56,446 nucleotides of DNA from TC-15 sp034437275 (GCA_034437275.1 DAOTUD010000124.1:1-56446), one strand, 5' to 3'; counted from the first letter of the stretch, positions 1 to 8,278 are shown. The notes: a model not told the origin generated them from the sequence alone. Translations and numbers: made by a program.

Positions 1-39
1 GCATATCGCGAGCAGAATCACCGCTCGCGCAGCCGCCAT
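1..39 (-). CDS. possible 5' end of a gene running off the left edge
   Basis: An ATG at 39-37 on the minus strand opens 13 codons that continue past the window edge. The peptide begins MAAARAVILLAIC, which resembles the start of a signal peptide or membrane anchor. There is no convincing Shine-Dalgarno sequence, and a competing open frame runs from 1 to 219 on the plus strand, so this is only a candidate. Confidence 0.2.
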   Translation of the reverse strand, partial: MAAARAVILLAIC

Positions 40-229
40 TATTCGATTGTGCGGTCAGATTATGTGGTTGTGTGTGGTAAACTTGTGCTGCAAACAGCAT
101 GTGTCCATCTCCGTAGGACTAAACTCAGACTGTCGGTAGTCTGGTCTAGCACTACGTTGATGGGCATCGGCGTTACCACCATGCCGGAGGACGACCGGAT
201 CGCTGGGCGTGGGTGGTAAGCTGCGCAGC
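40..229. other. intergenic stretch with no supported gene
   Basis: The composition is less GC-rich than the neighbouring genes. A 6-bp inverted repeat (CAGACT/AGTCTG, 126-143) is visible. A stop-free plus-strand frame crosses the whole stretch to a TAA at 217-219, but its composition and codon use do not resemble the genes nearby, so it is not called. Confidence 0.4.
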
Positions 230-266
230 AAACGGGCACATTTTTCGGGAAGGAGTGTGCCCGTTT
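230..266 (-). terminator. strong hairpin downstream of the MMPL gene
   Basis: A perfect 11-bp inverted repeat (AAACGGGCACA / TGTGCCCGTTT) encloses a 15-nt loop, 46 bp beyond the MMPL stop codon. The arms end in A/T runs on both sides, so it could stop transcription in either direction. On the minus strand the trailing T run is short (3 nt). Confidence 0.6.
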
Positions 267-311
267 ATTCGTGCATAATTGGCTCGTTGGCGGTACGTCC
301 CGCCCGCGCGC

Positions 312-3275
312 TCAGTCGCCGGGCTGTGGTGCGGGAGCCGGTGTCTTGTCGGGGCGGCGATCCTGGGCTTGCGGCGTGCCGCCCGGCCACCATGTCCAGC
401 GCCCGAACAGCGCCGCCAGTGCCGGGTCGAGGATGGTGCGCACGACGAACGTGTCGATCAGCACGCCGACCGCCACCGCGAACCCGACCTCCAGCAGCCC
501 CATGATCTCCCCGGCCAGCATCGCGGCGAACGTGCCGGACAGGATCATGCCCGCCGAGGTGATGATCGCGCCGGTGCGCGCCACCGCGACATGCACGCCC
601 TCGCGGATGCCGTGATAGCCGACCTCTTCCTTGATGCGCCCGAACAGGAAGATGCTGTAGTCGATGCCCAGCGCCACCAGGAACACGAAAATGAAGAACG
701 GCACGTACCACGTCAGCCCGTCGGCGTCGAAAAAGACGTGCTTGAACACGATGTTGGTCAGCCCCAGCGTGAAGGTGTAGCTGAGCAGCACGGTGCCGAT
801 CAGGTAGACCGGCGCGATCAGGCTGCGCAGCATCAGCATCAGCACGATGAAGATGCCCAGCAGCACGAAGCCCACCGCGCGGAAAAAGTCGCGGTCCATC
901 GTGTCGCTGATGTCGGTGTTGATCGCCGCGCCGCCGCTGACCACCGCCTCGCCCTGGTCGTCGTAGCCGTCCAGGATGGCGCGGATGTTGTGCACGGTGC
1001 GCATCGACGCCTCGGTGCTCGACCGGTTGGCAGTGATCACGTCCAGCTTGTAGGCGATGCCGTTATCGGCCTGGGCGAGGTAGGTGGGCAGCAGTTGCGC
1101 GAACAGGTCTCCGCCCGGCAGCGACCCCAGCATATCGCTGAGCGCGGTCGGCAGCAGGTACGGGTCGTCGACCTCACTGGCGAAATAGTCCGCCAGCCCC
1201 TGGATGTGCGTCTGGAGCGCGTCGCGCTGGCTGTACAGCGCGAGCAGGTTGTCCGTCTCGGCCAGGATATCCTGGAGCGCGGCCAGGTCGGCGGGCGGCG
1301 GGCGGTCCGGGAAGAAGCGCTGCTCGATCAGGTCGAAATAGCTCCGGACGCCATCCAGCAGCGCCTGTGGATCGAGCGAGGTCGGCATTTGCTGCGGGCT
1401 GTCCCCGGCGAACAGGTCCAGCGCCAGCGCGAGCTGCCGATCCACGCGCAGCAGGCCCGCCGCCATGTCGCTGTCCTGGCCCAGCGGCGTGTTCAGCCCG
1501 CGCACCTCGGCCACGCCCTCCAGCGCGGTCAACTGCTCGGTGAGGGTCACGATCTCAACGGCGGCGCGGTCCGGGTCGCGCCCGGTGATGACGACCGCCA
1601 GCGGCATCACGTTCCCCGCGCCCAGGCTTTGCTCCATGATCTCGTAGCCGACCACCGAGTCCTTGTCGTCCGGCAGATCGGCCAGCAGATCGTAAGTCAC
1701 GTCCTGGTCCAGCGCGTAGACCGACAGCGGAGCCATCAGCACCACGATGACCAGAATCGTGACCAGCGGGTAGCTGCTGACCTGCTTGGACGTCAGCGCG
1801 TACCAGCGCCCGGTCGAGCGATGGGTCGCTTCGCCGGGCCAGAAGGCGCGCTCGCCGAGCGTGGACAGCAGCGCCGGGACCAACGTCAGCCCTGCCGCCA
1901 GCGAGAACACGATGCCGATCGCCAGCGCCGGGCCGGTGGTGTTGAAGACGCCCATCTCGGCGAACATCATCGCCATGAAGCCGACGAAGATCGTGCCCGC
2001 GCTGCTGGTGATCGTCTCGCCGACGCGGTGCACGGTGTGCGCGGTGGCGGTTTCGATGTCCAGGTCGTCGGCCATTTCCTCGCGGAAGCGGCTGATCAGG
2101 AACAGGCAGTAATCCGTCCCGGCCCCGTACATCACCACCACCAGCAGCACGTTGGCGTAGGAGGTAATGGTCATGACGTGCGCGCCCATGAAGGCCACGA
2201 TCCCGCGCGTGATCAGGTAGGCCAGCGTGACCGCCGCCAGCGGGATCAGCGGGCTGACCGGCGAGCGATACACCGCCAGCAGCATGGTGATCACCAGTAC
2301 CACCGTCACCCAGATCGTGCGGTCGACGCTGGTCTTGATCGACTCGGTGGTGTTGTTGACGACGGGAGCCTCGCCCGTCTGGTAGGTCTGGATGTTGGCG
2401 GGCCGGTGCTCGGCCAGCCAGGCGTCAATGTGATTCAGGCCCTCGCTGGTCGCCTCTTCGGGGTTGCTGGTGGAAAGCTGCACGCGCACAATCGCGACCT
2501 GGTTGGCGTAGGCGGGGTCCTGGGCCTTGTCGCCCGCGATCATCAGCGCGGCAGTCGCCGGGGAAGCGGTGGGCGTGGTCACGCGCAGCACGATATCCGT
2601 CACGTCTTTGGCCTCCAGCCACGCGCTCAGGCCCGCGATGTTTTCGGCGGCGGCGTCGCTGTTAAACCACGCTTCCAGCACGGCGATATCCTCCGGGGCC
2701 GCGGCCCAGGCCTGCAGCGCCTGGGTGCTGCCGCTGGCCGCGTCGCTGTTCAGCCATTCCTGCACGATGCGCACCAGCATCGCGCGGTCGGTGGACGTCA
2801 GCCAGTTGGACAGCGCCTCGGTGTCGTCGTGCGCGTTGCGCCAGGTGCGCAGCGCCGCCAGGTCGTAGGGGCCATCGACGGCTGCGCGCCAGCTTTGCAG
2901 CGCCTGCGTACTGTTGAGCGCCGCGCCGTAGTTCAGCCAGCCGGCCATCTCCACGATGAAATGCGCGGCGGGGGTGTCGGTGCGGTCGGCAAACGCCAGC
3001 GATGCGTCCGGTTTCAAAATGCCCTGCTGCGCGGTCCGCGCGTCGACGACGATCACGGTGCTGCCCGGGGCGAAACTGTTGGGGAACGTCTCGCGGTAGA
3101 CGCGCTGCGCGTGGGCAAACGGGGCGTTGTCGGGCAGAAAGTCGGCCTGGTCGGAACTGGAGACTTCCTCGATGTTGGGCGCGACCAGCGTCATGAGCAT
3201 CGCCGCCGCAATCCAGGCGATAATGATGGGGATGCGATAGCGGGTGGCAATGTGCCCGATTCGTTCGAAGATCAT
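312..3275 (-). CDS. MMPL/RND-superfamily membrane transporter
   Basis: A 987-residue protein with the duplicated RND architecture of the MMPL family: one TM helix, a large extracytoplasmic domain, a TM bundle, then the same again. The characteristic G-x-DY-x-x-FL-x-x-R-x-x-E motif at the start of TM4 is seen in both halves, as GTDYCLFLISRFREE near residue 385 and GIDYSIFLFGRIKEE near 875. Members export lipids or hydrophobic compounds in exchange for protons. The gene starts 3 nt after the stop of a TetR regulator, so the two form one operon with the regulator first. The substrate cannot be told from sequence. The length is normal and no frame problems were seen. Confidence 0.9.
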   Translation of the reverse strand: MIFERIGHIATRYRIPIIIAWIAAAMLMTLVAPNIEEVSSSDQADFLPDNAPFAHAQRVYRETFPNSFAPGSTVIVVDARTAQQGILKPDASLAFADRTDTPAAHFIVEMAGWLNYGAALNSTQALQSWRAAVDGPYDLAALRTWRNAHDDTEALSNWLTSTDRAMLVRIVQEWLNSDAASGSTQALQAWAAAPEDIAVLEAWFNSDAAAENIAGLSAWLEAKDVTDIVLRVTTPTASPATAALMIAGDKAQDPAYANQVAIVRVQLSTSNPEEATSEGLNHIDAWLAEHRPANIQTYQTGEAPVVNNTTESIKTSVDRTIWVTVVLVITMLLAVYRSPVSPLIPLAAVTLAYLITRGIVAFMGAHVMTITSYANVLLVVVMYGAGTDYCLFLISRFREEMADDLDIETATAHTVHRVGETITSSAGTIFVGFMAMMFAEMGVFNTTGPALAIGIVFSLAAGLTLVPALLSTLGERAFWPGEATHRSTGRWYALTSKQVSSYPLVTILVIVVLMAPLSVYALDQDVTYDLLADLPDDKDSVVGYEIMEQSLGAGNVMPLAVVITGRDPDRAAVEIVTLTEQLTALEGVAEVRGLNTPLGQDSDMAAGLLRVDRQLALALDLFAGDSPQQMPTSLDPQALLDGVRSYFDLIEQRFFPDRPPPADLAALQDILAETDNLLALYSQRDALQTHIQGLADYFASEVDDPYLLPTALSDMLGSLPGGDLFAQLLPTYLAQADNGIAYKLDVITANRSSTEASMRTVHNIRAILDGYDDQGEAVVSGGAAINTDISDTMDRDFFRAVGFVLLGIFIVLMLMLRSLIAPVYLIGTVLLSYTFTLGLTNIVFKHVFFDADGLTWYVPFFIFVFLVALGIDYSIFLFGRIKEEVGYHGIREGVHVAVARTGAIITSAGMILSGTFAAMLAGEIMGLLEVGFAVAVGVLIDTFVVRTILDPALAALFGRWTWWPGGTPQAQDRRPDKTPAPAPQPGD

Positions 3276-3278
3276 CGG

Positions 3279-3908
3279 CTATTCCTTTTCTGTGTCTGGC
3301 TCTAGCGGTCCCATGCCGTATTGCAGTACATCGTGGATGAGCTGCGCCATCTGCCGCGCGGAGTGGCCGGTGTCGTTTTCCAGCCACCAGCCCAGCAGTT
3401 GGATCAGCACGCCGGTGAAGATCTGCGCCTGGATGTCCGCCGGGTAGCGGAACGTCTTGTAGGGCGCAAAGTCGGCGATCAGGGTGCGCTCGGTCAGCTC
3501 CACCATGTAGTTCCGCCCAAACATATTCAGCCGGGACGATGCGGCTCCCCCCACCATGATCAGCAAAAACTCGCGGTTATCTTCCGCCCAGCGAAAGACC
3601 TGTGTCAGCGCGTTGACGACCCACGCCGGGTCAACAGGGCGGGGCCGGTCGTCTGCGCCGAGAATCTGTTCGGCCAACACGTCGAAGCCCTGGTGCATCA
3701 ACTCCCGCACGCAGTCTTCCTTGTTGGCAAAATGCTGATAGAACGTCGCCTTGCTCACGTCGGCGTGCTCGGTGATGTCGAGGATCTCGACGTTGTTGTA
3801 GCCCTTCTGGCCGATCACGTCGCGCGCGGCGTCCAGCAGCCGCTGGCGTGTGGCCGCCTTGCGCTGGGCGTGGCGATTGCGTCGCTTGGTAGGCTTCTCG
3901 TCTGACAT
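3279..3908 (-). CDS. TetR/AcrR-family transcriptional regulator
   Basis: A 209-residue protein with an N-terminal helix-turn-helix of the TetR type (about residues 20-66; the recognition region contains DVSKATFYQHFANKEDC) and a variable all-helical ligand domain. It is the first gene of a two-gene operon with the MMPL transporter, so it probably represses the exporter and itself until a substrate binds. A perfect palindrome 10 bp upstream of the start overlaps a TATAAT-like box on the same strand, which fits autorepression. The N-terminal tail is Arg/Lys-rich. Family assignment is firm; the ligand is unknown. Confidence 0.9.
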   Translation of the reverse strand: MSDEKPTKRRNRHAQRKAATRQRLLDAARDVIGQKGYNNVEILDITEHADVSKATFYQHFANKEDCVRELMHQGFDVLAEQILGADDRPRPVDPAWVVNALTQVFRWAEDNREFLLIMVGGAASSRLNMFGRNYMVELTERTLIADFAPYKTFRYPADIQAQIFTGVLIQLLGWWLENDTGHSARQMAQLIHDVLQYGMGPLEPDTEKE

Positions 3909-3917
3909 TCAACGCCT

Positions 3918-3933
3918 CGTATAACATTATACG
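3918..3933. promoter_or_regulatory. palindromic candidate operator for the TetR regulator
   Basis: A perfect 7-bp inverted repeat, CGTATAA-CA-TTATACG, sits between the divergent TetR and SDR genes. Read on the minus strand it contains TATAAT (3931-3926), a plausible -10 box of the TetR-MMPL operon. An operator covering the -10 is a common TetR arrangement; binding is inferred. Confidence 0.6.
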
Positions 3934-3979
3934 CCGCGTCTACTATAATCATGAAGGACGGTATCTGTCAAGTGCGCAA

Positions 3980-4008
3980 TTGACCCGGGGACAGGCCGCC
4001 GTTAGAAT
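3980..4008 (+). promoter_or_regulatory. sigma70-type promoter of the SDR gene
   Basis: TTGACC at 3980-3985 and TAGAAT at 4003-4008 are separated by 17 bp. The expected transcription start is near 4015, giving a leader of only about 10 nt that just holds the GGAGG ribosome-binding site. The same pair of boxes with the same spacing lies upstream of asnS in this window. Confidence 0.65.
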
Positions 4009-4024
4009 GAGGCGCGGAGGGACC

Positions 4025-4828
4025 ATGGCGAGACGCAACTGGAACAGAATATTCGTGACGGGCGGGACCAGCTTTGTCGGGCTGCGCGTAGTCGCGGCGT
4101 TGATCGAAGCCGGGGCGGACGTGACGATGCTGGTGCGCGCCGGCGATGCCGACCGGCTGGGCGCGATGCGGCGACATGTGCGCCTGGTGGAGGGCGACGT
4201 GTGGAGCAGCGCCAGCCTGAAGGGCCGCGCGCGTGGGCAAGGGGCGGTGGTCCACCTGGTGGGCAGCATCCGCGCCCAGCCCGAACGCGGCCTGACGTTC
4301 CAGCAGTTGAACCTGGTCCCGGCGCGCAACACGATCAGCATGGCAGTCAGCGATGGCGTGCTCTATTTCGTGCTGCTGAGCGCGGTCGCCAGCCCGCCAG
4401 GCGTGTCGTCGGAGTACCTGCGCAACAAGCGCGAGGCGGAGGAGTACCTGCGCAACAGCGGCCTGAACTGGGCGATTGTGCGCTCGCCGGTGTTGTTTGC
4501 GCGCCGCCAGCGGGGCGGCGGCTTTTTCACCGGGCTGTCCTGGGTGGGGTCGCTGCCGCTGCTGCGCGTGTTCTTCGGGCGGCGTGCCCCCTTGCCAGTT
4601 GACATCGTGGCGCGGGCGATTGCCCAGGCGGCCATCGAGCCGGACTTCCCGCGCGATCACCTGCTGTACGCCGGGGATCTGCGCCGCCTGGGGCGGCAGC
4701 ACCACGCGCGCCGCAAACCGCCCCGCCGCCCGCGCCGCGTCCCGCCGCCTCCGCTGGACTCGTCGCTGGACGAGGTTGTGCCGTTTGGCTGGCTGCCGTC
4801 GTCGCCCCCTGACAGTGAGGACCGCTAG
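4025..4828 (+). CDS. atypical short-chain dehydrogenase / NAD(P)-binding protein
   Basis: 267 residues. The Rossmann nucleotide-binding loop lies at the N-terminus (FVTGGTSFVGLRVV), with a segment near residue 130 of the form EYLRNKREAEEYLRNSGLNW followed by an IVRSP motif. This is the pattern of NDUFA9/NmrA-like atypical SDRs, many of which bind NAD(P) without a classical YxxxK catalytic pair. The ATG at 4025 is preferred over an in-frame upstream start at 3980 because GGAGG precedes it and the predicted transcription start lies near 4015. The C-terminal 50 residues are Arg/Pro-rich and look disordered. It is divergent from the TetR gene. The substrate is unknown. Confidence 0.75.
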   Translation: MARRNWNRIFVTGGTSFVGLRVVAALIEAGADVTMLVRAGDADRLGAMRRHVRLVEGDVWSSASLKGRARGQGAVVHLVGSIRAQPERGLTFQQLNLVPARNTISMAVSDGVLYFVLLSAVASPPGVSSEYLRNKREAEEYLRNSGLNWAIVRSPVLFARRQRGGGFFTGLSWVGSLPLLRVFFGRRAPLPVDIVARAIAQAAIEPDFPRDHLLYAGDLRRLGRQHHARRKPPRRPRRVPPPPLDSSLDEVVPFGWLPSSPPDSEDR

Positions 4829-4839
4829 CGGCATAGTCC

Positions 4840-4874
4840 CAAAAACGCAAACGGGACGGCTCATCTGCCGTCCC
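4840..4874 (-). terminator. rho-independent terminator of pdxT
   Basis: A 9-bp perfect stem (CGGGACGGC / GCCGTCCCG) with a 6-nt loop is followed on the minus strand by a T-rich run (TTTGCGTTTTT). It lies about 120 bp past the pdxT stop codon. A second, T-less hairpin (CCCTGGCC/GGCCAGGG, 4907-4926) lies between it and the gene. Confidence 0.7.
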
Positions 4875-4992
4875 GCTGCATGGTAGGGTGTGGGTGGCGA
4901 GTTCGGTCCCTGGCCGGGTGGCCAGGGCACGCGGTGGTTAATAATGCCCCAGGATGTCGTGCGGATCAGCGCGAACGTGATCGCGGCCCGGC

Positions 4993-5577
4993 TCATGCCG
5001 TGACCGGCAGGCGCGCGACCTCCTGCAGGAAGTAGCGGTGGAAGCGGTTGTCCGGCGTCAGCTCCGGGTGAAAGGCCGTTGCCAGCCAGTGACGCTGCCG
5101 CACGGCGACGATCCCGTCGTCGTCCAGGCGCGCCAGGACCTGCACCGCGTCGCTGTTGACGCCGGTCACCAGCGGCGCGCGGATAAACACGGCGTGGAAC
5201 GGGTCCGCCCCCAGCGGCGGCACGTCGAGATCGACCTCGAAGCTGTCCACCTGCCGCCCGAAGGCGTTGCGGTTGACGGTGATATCCATCACGCCGATCA
5301 ATGGCTGGTCGCGCCCGATGTCTTTAGCGAGCATGATCATCCCGGCGCAGGTGCCCCACACCGGCCTCGTTTGCGCGAACGCGCACAGCGGGTCCAGCAG
5401 GCCGTAGCTGACCGCCAGCTTGCCGATGGTGGTGCTCTCGCCGCCGGGGATGATCAGCGCGTCCAGCGCGGCGAGGTGGTGCGGCAGCCGGACTTCGACT
5501 GCGGTGGCTCCCAGCCCGCGCAGTGTTTTCTCGTGCTCGATGAATGCGCCTTGCAGCGCCAATACGCCGACGTTCAT
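4993..5577 (-). CDS. pdxT: pyridoxal 5'-phosphate synthase glutaminase subunit PdxT
   Basis: A 194-residue class I glutamine amidotransferase of the PdxT/SNO family. It hydrolyses glutamine and channels ammonia to PdxS for vitamin B6 (PLP) synthesis. Visible signatures are the N-terminal VLALQGAF, the GGESTTIGKL loop, the nucleophile Cys in WGTCAGMI and the His/Glu pair in AFHPEL. The start at ATG 5577 matches family proteins, with GGAG 9 nt upstream. An in-frame GTG at 5592 with GAGGA before it is an alternative that adds five residues. No pdxS partner lies in the window, so the subunits are encoded apart. It is transcribed alone from a readable promoter. Confidence 0.93.
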   Translation of the reverse strand: MNVGVLALQGAFIEHEKTLRGLGATAVEVRLPHHLAALDALIIPGGESTTIGKLAVSYGLLDPLCAFAQTRPVWGTCAGMIMLAKDIGRDQPLIGVMDITVNRNAFGRQVDSFEVDLDVPPLGADPFHAVFIRAPLVTGVNSDAVQVLARLDDDGIVAVRQRHWLATAFHPELTPDNRFHRYFLQEVARLPVTA

Positions 5578-5616
5578 CCTGGCTTGCTCCACTGTATCCT
5601 CATGCTTCTATGACAA

Positions 5617-5646
5617 AATCTAATCACGATTGGTAGGGCCTGACAA
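5617..5646 (-). promoter_or_regulatory. promoter of pdxT
   Basis: On the minus strand TTGTCA (5646-5641) and TAGATT (5622-5617) are separated by 18 bp. The predicted start near 5610 leaves room for the GAGGA ribosome-binding site of the GTG start at 5592 and the GGAG of the ATG at 5577. Confidence 0.55.
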
Positions 5647-5694
5647 GGCGATTGGTCCTGCTTGGACCTGTGCGGGATGGTCGGGGTGAGGACC

Positions 5695-5723
5695 AAAAAG
5701 GGCGCTGCGTCTCCATAGCGCCC
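5695..5723 (-). terminator. rho-independent terminator of the RNase J gene
   Basis: A GGGCGCT / AGCGCCC stem (7 bp, 10-nt loop) is followed on the minus strand by TTTTT. It lies 30 bp past the RNase J stop codon and separates it from pdxT. Confidence 0.85.
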
Positions 5724-5752
5724 TTGCTATACGCAGTCTGCCAGATGGCGCG

Positions 5753-7411
5753 CTAGATATAGCGCACGAAGGCAAACACCATCGGGCGGCGCTTGGTCTC
5801 GTTGTAGAACAGCTTGGACAGGCCATCCTCGACGGCTTTGGTCGGGTTGTCGCCGCGATAGGTGCCGATGATCTCCTCGACGCGGTCCTTGGCCATGTCC
5901 AGCAGATCGCCGGCCTCGCGCAAGAAGATGAACCCGCGCGAGATGATATCCGGCGGCTCGATCAACTCGCCGGTTTCCTCGTCGAGCAGCACCAGCACCG
6001 TCACGAAGCCATCGCGCGCCAGGATCTCGCGGTCGTGCATGACGATCGGCCCCACGTCACCGACGCCGGAGCCGTCCACGAACACGTACCCGCCCGGCAC
6101 GCGGTCCCCGACAGACAGCGAGTCGGACGTCAGCGTGATTTCGGTCCCGTTTTCCACCACGGCGGTGTTTTCCACCGGGATGCCGAGGCTGTTGGCCAGC
6201 TTGACGTGTGCCTTCAGGTGGCGCAGTTCGCCATGCACCGGGATAAAGAACTTGGGCCGGATCAGGTTGATCATCAGCTTCAGTTCTTCGCGGCTGGCAT
6301 GGCCAGAGACGTGCACCGAGGCGATCGGGTCGGTGACGACCGTCGCGCCGCGCTGGATCAGCTTGTTCATGGTGCGGTGTACCAGTTCTTCGTTGCCGGG
6401 GATCGGGTGCGCAGACATGATCACCGTGTCACCGGGCAGCACCTGCAGCTGGCGATGGCGGCCCCAGGCCAGGCGACCCAACACGGCAGAGGGTTCGCCC
6501 TGGGTGCCGGTCGCCATGATGACGACCTTGCTGGGCTTCATCTTCTTGGCCTGGTCGATGCTTACGATCAGGTCTTGCGGCAGGTCGAGATAGCCCAGGC
6601 GCGACGCGACCTTGGTGTATTCGATCATGCTGTACCCGGCCACGGCCATCTTGCGCCCGTGGCGCTGCGCCGCCGACGCGACCTGCTGGATGCGCGAGGT
6701 CAGCGAGGCGAAGGTCGCAACGATGATCCGGCCTTTGGCTTCCATGAAGACCTCGTTGAAGGCGGGGTCGATCACCGACTCCGACGGTGTCCACCCGGCG
6801 CGGTCGGCGTTGGTGCTGTCCGCGAGCAGGGCCAGCACGCCGCGCTGCGAGAACTCGGCCAGTTTGGCGAAGTCCGGTGGCCAGCCGTCGACCGGGGTGT
6901 GGTCGAATTTGAAATCGCCGGTGTGGACCAGCAGGCCCGCCGGGGTGGTGATACCCAGCCCGATGCTGTCCGGGATGCTGTGGCAGACGTGGAACGTCTC
7001 CACCTCAAACGGCCCCAGCTTGAGCGTGTCCCTGGCTTTGATGACGTGCAGCGGGTGGCCCTGCATCTTAGCATCGCGAATCTTGACTTCCAGCAGGCCC
7101 GCCGTGAGCGACGTGGCATATACCGGGGCCTTGACGTGCTCCAGCACATGCCCGATCGCGCCGGTGTGGTCTTCGTGACCGTGCGTGATGACGATGCCAT
7201 GAACCTTCAGCCCCTTTTCCAGCTCGCTGACCAGGTGGCGAAAGTCCGGGATGATGTAGTCGATGCCGAGCATGTCATTTTCTGGGAACATGATGCCCGT
7301 GTCGATGATGATGCCATCGCGATCGGTGCTGATCAGCATCATGTTTTTGCCGATCTCCCCGAATCCGCCGATGGGGAGAATCCGTACTGATTTACTCATT
7401 ATGTACTCCAT
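5753..7411 (-). CDS. rnj: ribonuclease J
   Basis: A 552-residue beta-CASP metallo-beta-lactamase of the RNase J family, a 5'-to-3' exonuclease/endonuclease that matures and degrades RNA. The N-terminal IGGFGEIGKNM and the zinc motif HGHEDH (near residue 75) are typical, as are the later GHASREE and PVHGE blocks and the C-terminal dimerisation region. Two starts are possible: ATG 7411 (AAGGAG 4 nt upstream) and ATG 7399 (GGAG 6 nt upstream). The longer is annotated. The upstream region carries a direct repeat. The gene is followed by a clear terminator, so it is monocistronic. Confidence 0.95.
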   Translation of the reverse strand: MEYIMSKSVRILPIGGFGEIGKNMMLISTDRDGIIIDTGIMFPENDMLGIDYIIPDFRHLVSELEKGLKVHGIVITHGHEDHTGAIGHVLEHVKAPVYATSLTAGLLEVKIRDAKMQGHPLHVIKARDTLKLGPFEVETFHVCHSIPDSIGLGITTPAGLLVHTGDFKFDHTPVDGWPPDFAKLAEFSQRGVLALLADSTNADRAGWTPSESVIDPAFNEVFMEAKGRIIVATFASLTSRIQQVASAAQRHGRKMAVAGYSMIEYTKVASRLGYLDLPQDLIVSIDQAKKMKPSKVVIMATGTQGEPSAVLGRLAWGRHRQLQVLPGDTVIMSAHPIPGNEELVHRTMNKLIQRGATVVTDPIASVHVSGHASREELKLMINLIRPKFFIPVHGELRHLKAHVKLANSLGIPVENTAVVENGTEITLTSDSLSVGDRVPGGYVFVDGSGVGDVGPIVMHDREILARDGFVTVLVLLDEETGELIEPPDIISRGFIFLREAGDLLDMAKDRVEEIIGTYRGDNPTKAVEDGLSKLFYNETKRRPMVFAFVRYI

Positions 7412-7786
7412 TTACTCCTTATACAGGCGCACGAAACGCCTATTGAATGGTTGTTGTGATGGTACCGGTGGTAAAGTTGTTCCAAAGATGTTCCAAACAG
7501 CGCCGTCGCTGGCGCTGTGAATAGCCTCAGTTAACCCTCAACGGTTCATCCGGGTGGCCGGACTCAAGCTTTGCTCAAGATTCCGCCAACTGCACAATTG
7601 TACCACTATCGACCCTTGAATCTCTAGGGGCGTTTGGGTGTCAGGGGAATAAAACCAATCAAGTTTGTTGGATTCTATGCTGAATCTTATTGTATCATAG
7701 CAGATAGTGACTTTGGCGCAAAAATATGAGGTACAAGGATGGTACACACCGGCTAATAGTTGGCTGGTGTGCACAAATAAGGTACA
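7412..7786. other. 375-bp divergent intergenic region between RNase J and SpoVS genes
   Basis: AT-richer than the surroundings. It holds the direct repeat at 7479-7497, a GGTACC palindrome at 7461-7466, three GGTACA copies (7730, 7741, 7781) and an inverted repeat at 7742-7774 just before the SpoVS gene. No open frame here resembles a gene. No strong -35/-10 pair was found, although AT-rich stretches at 7660-7700 could hold one. Confidence 0.5.
7479..7497. repeat. GTTCCAAA direct repeat upstream of rnj
   Basis: GTTCCAAA occurs at 7479-7486 and 7490-7497, exactly 11 bp apart, so both copies would face the same side of the helix. It lies about 70-85 bp upstream of the RNase J start, a position suited to an activator or to a repeated regulatory site. 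Confidence 0.45.
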
Positions 7787-7795
7787 ATGAGTACC
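7742..7795. promoter_or_regulatory. inverted repeats before and across the SpoVS start
   Basis: GTACACACC (7742-7750) and GGTGTGCAC (7766-7774) form a 9-bp inverted repeat with one mismatch. Immediately downstream, GGTAC-AATGA-GTACC (7781-7795) is a perfect 5-bp palindrome whose centre contains the ATG at 7787. These could be operator sites or a start-occluding RNA hairpin. Confidence 0.4.
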
Positions 7796-8188
7796 AAAGA
7801 CTTGGGCAGAGAGATATCGCGTATCACTTTCTCCCTTTTAGATACTTCAGGGGGCTACAAAAACATGCAACCGTCACATCCACCCCAACTGGCTCCTGAC
7901 GAAACGGTGCCTGAGGAAGAAGAAAAAGTTGACATCATCAAGGTGTCGGCACGTTCACGCTCAACTGCGGTCGCTGGAGCCATCGCAGGCGTCGTCCGCG
8001 AACATAACCGGGCTGAGGTCCAGGCTATCGGCGCAGGCGCAGTCAATCAGGCAGTAAAAGCTGTGGCCATCGCGCGCGGCTATCTCAGCGACGACGGGTT
8101 TAACATTATCGCCATTCCGTTTTTTATCGAAGTCACAATCGAAGACCAGGAACGGACCGCGGTCCGTATCGTGGTAGAACCGCGTTAA
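7787..8188 (+). CDS. stage V sporulation protein S (SpoVS)-like protein
   Basis: 133 residues. The last ~86 residues match the SpoVS family (small Alba-like alpha/beta proteins): KVSARSRSTAVAGAIAG at the domain start, then AIGAGAVNQAVKA and a C-terminal beta strand pair. In Bacillus SpoVS affects sporulation and septation; in Chloroflexota it is common in non-sporulating species and its role is unknown. The first ~45 residues are an acidic, non-conserved extension. An internal ATG at 7865 (107-residue product) has a GGGGG tract upstream and may be the real start. A terminator follows directly, so it is a single-gene unit. Confidence 0.85.
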   Translation: MSTKDLGREISRITFSLLDTSGGYKNMQPSHPPQLAPDETVPEEEEKVDIIKVSARSRSTAVAGAIAGVVREHNRAEVQAIGAGAVNQAVKAVAIARGYLSDDGFNIIAIPFFIEVTIEDQERTAVRIVVEPR

Positions 8189-8214
8189 CTGCCGGTTGGT
8201 CCCTGTTCAATCAT

Positions 8215-8250
8215 ACACCCTCTAGCACACGTTAGGGGGTGTTTGTGTTG
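8215..8250 (+). terminator. terminator of the SpoVS gene
   Basis: A 10-bp stem (ACACCCTCTA / TAGGGGGTGT, one G-U pair) with an 8-nt loop is followed by TTGTGTTGTG. It starts 27 bp after the stop codon. Confidence 0.65.
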
Positions 8251-8278
8251 TGACGTGCCGCGCGGGATGCGGTATAAT
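8248..8278 (+). promoter_or_regulatory. promoter of the DUF2723 gene
   Basis: TTGTGA at 8248-8253 and a perfect TATAAT at 8273-8278 with a 19-bp spacer. The predicted start near 8285 lies 30 nt before the ATG at 8315, which supports that start over in-frame upstream codons. The -35 box overlaps the tail of the SpoVS terminator. Confidence 0.6.

Noticed and set aside
1..219. Plus-strand open frame at the left edge ending at TAA 217-219
   Set aside because: Composition and codon use are unlike the other genes, and no recognisable domain end is present, so it is left as intergenic.
279..3305. A plus-strand open frame of about 1000 codons opposite the MMPL gene
   Set aside because: It is the antisense shadow of a GC-rich gene. 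The residue composition (very rich in Arg, Gln, His, Asp) has no domain signal, while the minus strand encodes a complete MMPL protein.
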